Assembly (NCBI GenBank): GCA_913062745.1
Contig: CAJXXJ010000077.1
Coordinates: forward strand, 1-10,306
DNA: 10,306 nt
Origin: an uncultured Phaeodactylibacter sp.
Lineage (GTDB): Bacteria; Bacteroidota; Bacteroidia; Chitinophagales; Saprospiraceae
Reading direction: 5' to 3'
The notes under the pieces were generated by a model, which saw only the letters and a list, made by a program, of their open reading frames with translations, was not told the DNA's origin and searched no databases. Numbering within the stretch: the first letter of the stretch is position 1; each line of letters starts with the position of its first letter. Shown here one piece after another: positions 6,578-10,306 of the stretch. The position numbers were made by a program, and so were the translations under genes.

Positions 6578-7231
6578 ATGCGCCAATTAATTGTACTCTT
6601 GCTCAGCCTTGTGCTGTTTTCGCACTGTTCTGTCCTTACTCAGTCGTACAGCTACAACAATTCCCGTAACGAACGGGAGCCTGCCCCCAATGAGCCCCGC
6701 CGCGAAGAACGCCCCCTCTACGAACCCATGGAGGAGGAAGAGCCCGCCGAAACTGAAGCAGACGAGGAGCTTGCGCTGGAGGAAGAAGACAATGCGGAAG
6801 CAGAAGAAAGCCCGGGTGAAAAGCCGGCAAGCGAGGAAGCTGCGCTGCGGGCGCAGGTAGTGGAGTATGCTAAGGAATATCTGGGCACCAAATACCGCCT
6901 GGGAGGCAACAACCCGCAGGAAGGCTTCGATTGCTCCGGCTTTACTTGCTATGTGATGGACCGTGCAGAAATAGTGCTGGCCCGTACCTCACAGGCACAG
7001 GAGAATGACGGTAAAAAAATAAAGCTCAAAAATGTAAGGCCCGGCGATCTGATTTTTTTCCGGCGCTCTCCACTCGGCAAAGTTTTCCACGTAGCTATGG
7101 TGGTGGAAAACCGCAAAGACGGCATTCACGTCATTCACAGCACCAACAGTGGAGTGAGGGTGGACAATATCACCCAAAGCTCCTACTGGGAGCCCAAGAT
7201 TTCCTCGGCCCGTGATGTCATCAGTCAATAG
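6578..7231 (+). CDS. Secreted NlpC/P60-family peptidoglycan endopeptidase with acidic linker
   Basis: From the ATG at 6578 this is a 217-residue exported protein. Residues 1-16 are a hydrophobic signal sequence (MRQLIVLLLSLVLFSH) followed by Cys17. The region LFSHC looks like a lipobox but has His at -1, which is atypical, so lipoprotein status is uncertain. Residues about 31-90 form a strongly acidic, Glu/Pro-rich low-complexity linker. The NlpC/P60 domain (about 92-217) has the catalytic triad: Cys119 in FDCSGFTCY, His171 in VFHVAMVV and His187 in IHVIHST. Such enzymes cleave D-Glu to diamino-acid bonds in peptidoglycan stems (Spr/MepS-like). The open frame extends upstream to 6467, but that would bury the signal sequence 37 residues inside a basic stretch, so the internal ATG is chosen. 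The enzyme probably acts in the periplasm on wall growth. Its neighbours give no more specific clue. Confidence 0.88.
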   Translation: MRQLIVLLLSLVLFSHCSVLTQSYSYNNSRNEREPAPNEPRREERPLYEPMEEEEPAETEADEELALEEEDNAEAEESPGEKPASEEAALRAQVVEYAKEYLGTKYRLGGNNPQEGFDCSGFTCYVMDRAEIVLARTSQAQENDGKKIKLKNVRPGDLIFFRRSPLGKVFHVAMVVENRKDGIHVIHSTNSGVRVDNITQSSYWEPKISSARDVISQ

Positions 7232-7236
7232 TCAAT

Positions 7237-7295
7237 AAAATCGGTGCTCTACCTCCCGGAGCGGAAAATTTGTATTTTAGCCAATCACCGATTTT
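7237..7295. repeat. 10-base perfect inverted repeat with long loop between the NlpC/P60 gene and adk
   Basis: AAAATCGGTG (7237-7246) and CACCGATTTT (7286-7295) are exact reverse complements separated by 39 bases. The left arm starts with four A and the right arm ends with four T, as in bidirectional terminators. The loop can form an inner hairpin AAAAT-ttgt-ATTTT (7265-7269 and about 7274-7278). It begins 5 bases after the stop codon of the NlpC/P60 gene. It may terminate that transcript or form part of the adk leader. Confidence 0.5.
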
Positions 7296-7324
7296 GGGCA
7301 GGAGCAATTCCACCAAACTGTTTA

Positions 7325-7349
7325 CAGAGCCGGGGCGCTCTGATTTTTT
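7325..7349 (+). terminator. Terminator-like hairpin directly upstream of adk (terminator or leader attenuator)
   Basis: CAGAGC (7325-7330) and GCTCTG (7337-7342) form a perfect 6-bp stem with a six-base CGGGGC loop, followed by A and then six T (7344-7349). This has intrinsic-terminator form. The T-tract ends 22 bases before the adk ATG at 7372, which leaves too little room for a full promoter downstream. The adk transcript must therefore either pass through this hairpin or start within it. Confidence 0.55.
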
Positions 7350-7371
7350 GCATCAAAACAAACCTACTTTT

Positions 7372-7950
7372 ATGATCAATCTTATACTTTTTGGCCCTCC
7401 GGGTTCGGGCAAAGGCACGCAAGCTGCCAAGCTGGTAGAAAAGTACGGCTTGCTGCACATCTCCACCGGCGATCTGTTCCGCTACGAGATGGGCAACGAC
7501 ACACCGCTGGGGCTGGAAGCCAAAAGCTATATCGAAAAAGGCGAGCTTGTGCCGGACAGCGTTACCGTTGGTATGCTGCGCAACAAAGTAGAGGCCAACC
7601 CCGATGTGGAAGGCTATATCTTCGACGGCTTCCCGCGCACTATCCCGCAGGCAGAAGCCCTGGACCGGCTGCTGGCAGAAAAAAATGACGCAGTTTCCAA
7701 GCTCATCATGCTGGATGTAGCGGACAACGAGCTGGTGAAGCGGCTGCTGGTTCGGGGCAAGACCTCCGGCCGCAAGGATGATTCTGACGAAAGCATCATT
7801 CGCAACCGCATTGAGGTGTACAAGAGTGAAACCTCACCCGTATTTGACTATTACGCAGCGAAAGGCCAAGCCGTAAAGGTGGATGGCATCGGCAGTATCG
7901 ATGAAATCTTTAGCCGCCTTTGTGCTGAAATTGATCCGTTGCAGAGCTAA
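7372..7950 (+). CDS. adk: Adenylate kinase, short form
   Basis: A 192-residue cytoplasmic enzyme that interconverts ATP + AMP and two ADP. Visible are the P-loop GPPGSGKGT (8-16), the AMP-site segments STGDLFR (31-37) and DGFPRT (85-90), and a short LID, VRGKTSGRKDDSDESI (127-142), with Arg134. There is no four-cysteine zinc insert, so this is the short-type enzyme usual in Bacteroidota. The frame is open upstream, with a TTG at 7270, but only the ATG at 7372 places the P-loop at residue 8 as in the family. The intervening bases contain the terminator-like hairpin and are better read as a leader. No Shine-Dalgarno is evident. obgE follows after 38 bases, a conserved pairing in this phylum and probably one operon. 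Confidence 0.96.
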   Translation: MINLILFGPPGSGKGTQAAKLVEKYGLLHISTGDLFRYEMGNDTPLGLEAKSYIEKGELVPDSVTVGMLRNKVEANPDVEGYIFDGFPRTIPQAEALDRLLAEKNDAVSKLIMLDVADNELVKRLLVRGKTSGRKDDSDESIIRNRIEVYKSETSPVFDYYAAKGQAVKVDGIGSIDEIFSRLCAEIDPLQS

Positions 7951-7988
7951 CAGACGGACGGCTCTGACCAAATAACCAAATTAAATAA

Positions 7989-9038
7989 ATGGCAGGAAGT
8001 AACTTCGTAGATTACGTCAAAATATGCTGCCGCTCCGGTAAGGGCGGGGCAGGCTCCGCGCATTTGCGCCGTGAGAAATTCAACCCCAAAGGCGGGCCGG
8101 ACGGCGGCGACGGCGGCCGGGGCGGGCACATCATACTGCGGGGCAACCGTAACGTATGGACCCTCCTCGCGCTGAAGTACCGCAAGCACGTCATCGCCGG
8201 GCACGGCCAAAACGGCATGCAAAACCATAAATTCGGGGCAGACGGCGAAGATATCGTGCTGGAAGTACCCCTCGGCACCGTAGCTAAAGATGCGGAAACC
8301 GGAGCCGTGGAGTTCGAAATCACAAAGCACGACGAAGAAAAAGTACTACTGTCCGGTGGGCGCGGCGGGCTGGGCAATTCTCATTTTAAGTCTTCCACCA
8401 ATCAGACGCCGCGCTACGCACAGCCCGGCGAGCCGGGAAAGGAAGAGTGGAAAATCCTGGAGCTGAAAACCCTCGCCGATGTCGGCCTGGTCGGGTTCCC
8501 GAATGCCGGTAAATCTACGCTCTTGTCTGTGCTTACCGCCGCTAAGCCTAAGATTGCCAACTACGCCTTCACCACCCTCGTGCCCAATCTCGGCATCGTC
8601 TCCTACCGCGACGGGCGCTCCTTCGTCATGGCCGACATACCGGGTATTATTGAGGATGCCCATCAGGGTAAAGGGCTGGGGCACCGCTTCCTGCGGCACA
8701 TCGAGCGCAATGCTACCCTGTTGTTTATGATACCGGCTGATGCCCCCAGCATCCGGGAGCAATATGGCATCTTGCTGAACGAGCTGGAGCAGTACAACGA
8801 GGAACTGCTCGACAAGCCCCGCATTCTCGCCATTACCAAAAGTGATATGCTGGACGAAGAGCTGAAGGAAATGCTGCAGCCCGAAATTCCGGATGAGCTG
8901 CCTCACCTTTTTATTTCCTCCGTAGCGCAGCAAGGCTTGCAGGAACTTAAGGACCTGCTGTGGGAAACCATCACGAGGTACAAAGAAATCGACGAAGCGG
9001 ACGAGGCTCCACCCTCTGCCTGGGAGGAGGAGGAATAG
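7989..9038 (+). CDS. obgE: GTPase Obg (ObgE/CgtA), ribosome assembly and stress
   Basis: A 349-residue Obg GTPase, which binds the 50S subunit and connects ribosome maturation with growth control. The glycine-rich Obg domain (1-158) has [15 protein letters not shown] (17-31), [12 protein letters not shown] (35-46) and GGRGGLGN (123-130). The G domain follows: G1 GFPNAGKST (169-177), switch I TT (195-196), G3 DIPG (216-219), G4 TKSD (283-286) and G5 SSV (310-312). The G4 motif has Thr for the Asn of the NKxD consensus, a tolerated variant. The C-terminus is a short acidic tail with no OCT or TGS domain. [10 protein letters not shown] is the standard N-terminus, which fixes the start at 7989. 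The gene lies 38 bases after adk with no terminator between them, so the two are likely co-transcribed. Confidence 0.96.
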   Translation: MAGSNFVDYVKICCRSGKGGAGSAHLRREKFNPKGGPDGGDGGRGGHIILRGNRNVWTLLALKYRKHVIAGHGQNGMQNHKFGADGEDIVLEVPLGTVAKDAETGAVEFEITKHDEEKVLLSGGRGGLGNSHFKSSTNQTPRYAQPGEPGKEEWKILELKTLADVGLVGFPNAGKSTLLSVLTAAKPKIANYAFTTLVPNLGIVSYRDGRSFVMADIPGIIEDAHQGKGLGHRFLRHIERNATLLFMIPADAPSIREQYGILLNELEQYNEELLDKPRILAITKSDMLDEELKEMLQPEIPDELPHLFISSVAQQGLQELKDLLWETITRYKEIDEADEAPPSAWEEEE

Positions 9039-9060
9039 TGCCCGTTTTCAAACGGGTACT
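9037..9060 (+). terminator. Hairpin overlapping the obgE stop, without a U-tract
   Basis: AGTGCCCGTT (9037-9046) pairs with AACGGGTACT (9051-9060), 10 bp with one G-T pair, around the loop TTCA. The left arm overlaps the last two bases of the obgE stop codon. What follows is not T-rich, so simple intrinsic termination is doubtful. It may instead protect the 3' end of the adk-obgE message. The T8 run at 9121-9128 is 60 bases further on and has no good stem directly before it. Confidence 0.4.
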
Positions 9061-9074
9061 GTCCGGAATCGAAC

Positions 9075-9092
9075 AGGTTGCTGTAGGTTGCT
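9075..9092 (+). repeat. Tandem AGGTTGCT repeat in the obgE-efflux gap
   Basis: AGGTTGCT occurs at 9075-9082 and again at 9085-9092, a 10-base period (about one helical turn). It sits between obgE and the membrane-fusion gene, about 80-95 bases upstream of that gene's ATG. A TTTG at 9094-9097 and TAGCCTTT from 9116 lie 18 bases apart and vaguely resemble a Bacteroidota promoter, but the fit is poor. A paired regulator site is possible but unproven. Confidence 0.3.
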
Positions 9093-9169
9093 ATTTGTAA
9101 AAACTTGATATTCAGTAGCCTTTTTTTTGGCACAACTACTGCCGTCCTGTTGGCAAAATAACTGCCGAC

Positions 9170-10306
9170 ATGGACCGACCCATTTCCACTTCTGAAAAAC
9201 GCCGCAATACCGGCAAGCGGATTTTACGCATTGCGCTGTTGATCGCTGGCCTGATTGCAGCACTTCTGCTGCTGCGCAGCCTGCTTACACAGCGGCTGGA
9301 GCGCCACGACTTTCAGGTGGCCGTTGTTGAACGGGGGGCGGTGGAAAAAACCATAACCGCATCCGGCCTCATCGTACCCGCTTTTGAGCAGCAGCTCGTA
9401 GCCCCGGTTGCCGCTGCTATCCAAACCGTACACCTTCGGTCCGGTGATCAGGTGAGCCGCGGCGACACCATCCTGCAGCTCGATGACGAATACACTCGCC
9501 TGCAGTACGAATCCCTCACCGATCAGCTCGAACTCAAGCAGAACAAAATCACCCGGCTGCGCTACGAGTATGACAAAAACATACAGGATCTGGACTATGA
9601 GAGCGAGATCAAGGCCCTGCAAATTGACCGGCTGGAAGCACAACTGGCCGATGCACGCCGGCTGCGGGAAATCGGCTCCGCTACCCCCGAGGAGGTGGAT
9701 CAGGCACAGCTCAACCTGGATATTGCCCGTTTGGAAAAGCAGAAGCTCGACAATGAATTGCGCTTCCGCAAACAAGTCCTGCCCGGCGACCGCCGCAACC
9801 TGGAGCTGGAAGTCCGCATGGAGCAGAAAAAGAGCAGCGAACTGGCCCGAAAACTGCGCGAAACTACCGTCACTGCCCCCCGGGCCGGCGTCATCACCTG
9901 GATCAATGAAGAGCTGGGCAAGCAGGTAGGTGAAGGCGAGCTGCTGGTACGCCTCGCTGATTTAGGGCGCTACCGCATCGAAGCAAGCTGCTCAGACCGC
10001 TACGCCTCTTACGTAAAAGTAGGGCTGCCGGTGCGGGTACGCATCAACCAAACCGACCTGCCGGGCCGCATTACTGCCACCTTGCCCGCTGTCGAAAACA
10101 ATACCGTAGCCTTTATCGTAGAGCTCGACGAGCCGGACCACCCCACGCTGCGCCCCAACCGCCGGGTGGAAGTGTTCCTCATCGCTGACCGCCGGGAGCA
10201 GGCGCTGCGCCTGAAGAACGGGCCGGCCTTCAAAGGGAAAGCCCTGCAGCCGCTCTTCCGGGTGGATGGAGAAGAAGCGGTCCGTACCGCAGCCCGGGTA
10301 GGCCTC
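9170..10306 (+). CDS. Periplasmic adaptor (membrane fusion) subunit of an efflux system, HlyD/MacA-like; 3'-truncated by window edge
   Basis: From the ATG at 9170 the frame stays open for 379 codons to the last base; the stop lies beyond the window. Residues 1-18 are basic and cytoplasmic, and 19-38 form a single membrane anchor. The barrel-sandwich (lipoyl-like) domain is split in the usual way: its first half lies at about 75-104 (VAPVAAAIQTVHLRSGDQVSRGD) and its second half at about 231-263 (TAPRAGVITWINEELGKQVGEGE). Between them, residues 105-230 are charged and heptad-like, a long coiled-coil hairpin. A beta-barrel domain follows (about 266-345). The segment LRLKNGPAFKG, with a following FRVDGEEAVR, resembles the C-terminal region of adaptors for MacB-type ABC exporters. 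It should dock an inner-membrane pump to an outer-membrane channel; the pump gene is expected just downstream but is not seen. The substrate is unknown. An RND partner is possible but less likely. Confidence 0.88.
   Translation, partial: MDRPISTSEKRRNTGKRILRIALLIAGLIAALLLLRSLLTQRLERHDFQVAVVERGAVEKTITASGLIVPAFEQQLVAPVAAAIQTVHLRSGDQVSRGDTILQLDDEYTRLQYESLTDQLELKQNKITRLRYEYDKNIQDLDYESEIKALQIDRLEAQLADARRLREIGSATPEEVDQAQLNLDIARLEKQKLDNELRFRKQVLPGDRRNLELEVRMEQKKSSELARKLRETTVTAPRAGVITWINEELGKQVGEGELLVRLADLGRYRIEASCSDRYASYVKVGLPVRVRINQTDLPGRITATLPAVENNTVAFIVELDEPDHPTLRPNRRVEVFLIADRREQALRLKNGPAFKGKALQPLFRVDGEEAVRTAARVGL

Noticed and set aside
7223..7236. Tandem AGTCAAT duplication across the stop codon of the NlpC/P60 gene
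   Set aside because: It is only two 7-base copies with no effect on the frame other than the stop; most likely a slippage duplication with no function.
7270..7371. N-terminal extension of adenylate kinase from a TTG at 7270
   Set aside because: The added 34 residues have no family counterpart and overlap a terminator-like hairpin; the ATG at 7372 gives the exact family N-terminus.

Overview
The window is a stretch of ordinary chromosome from a moderately GC-rich member of the Bacteroidota, possibly the Saprospiria or a related order (low confidence at that level). Four things support this: a textbook Bacteroidota promoter (TATCTTTG at -7) in front of a CTC/L25-type ribosomal protein gene, the adjacent pair adk-obgE, a short adenylate kinase, and the near absence of strong Shine-Dalgarno sequences. 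I see no mobile element, CRISPR array, rRNA, tRNA, phage gene or transfer signature. No intergenic gap exceeds about 150 bases.

Layout, left half. The end of a histidine-biosynthesis gene (hisE or hisIE, + strand, bases 2-181) converges on mtnA (- strand, methionine salvage), with only 21 bases between them. Upstream of mtnA, also on the - strand, lies a compact potassium-uptake operon, trkA then trkH, 8 bases apart. A divergent low-molecular-weight protein tyrosine phosphatase gene follows at 4323.

Layout, right half (all + strand). The order is rplY (ribosomal L25/CTC) with its own promoter, a structured leader and a strong intrinsic terminator; a nitrilase-superfamily gene of the omega-amidase type; a secreted NlpC/P60 cell-wall hydrolase with a long acidic linker; adk; obgE; and the first 379 codons of a membrane-fusion (HlyD/MacA-like) efflux subunit that runs off the window.

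How the genes fit together. TrkA gates the TrkH potassium channel. MtnA and the omega-amidase could both serve methionine salvage, MtnA at the ring-opening isomerisation and the amidase at the final transamination, although they are not in one operon. RplY, Adk and Obg are growth and translation housekeeping functions. The NlpC/P60 protein and the efflux subunit belong to the cell envelope.

I did not find a convincing undescribed system. The observations most worth checking are regulatory: the structured leader of rplY, with a palindrome in its promoter spacer and a four-codon ORF, and the two stacked hairpins, one terminator-like, directly upstream of adk.
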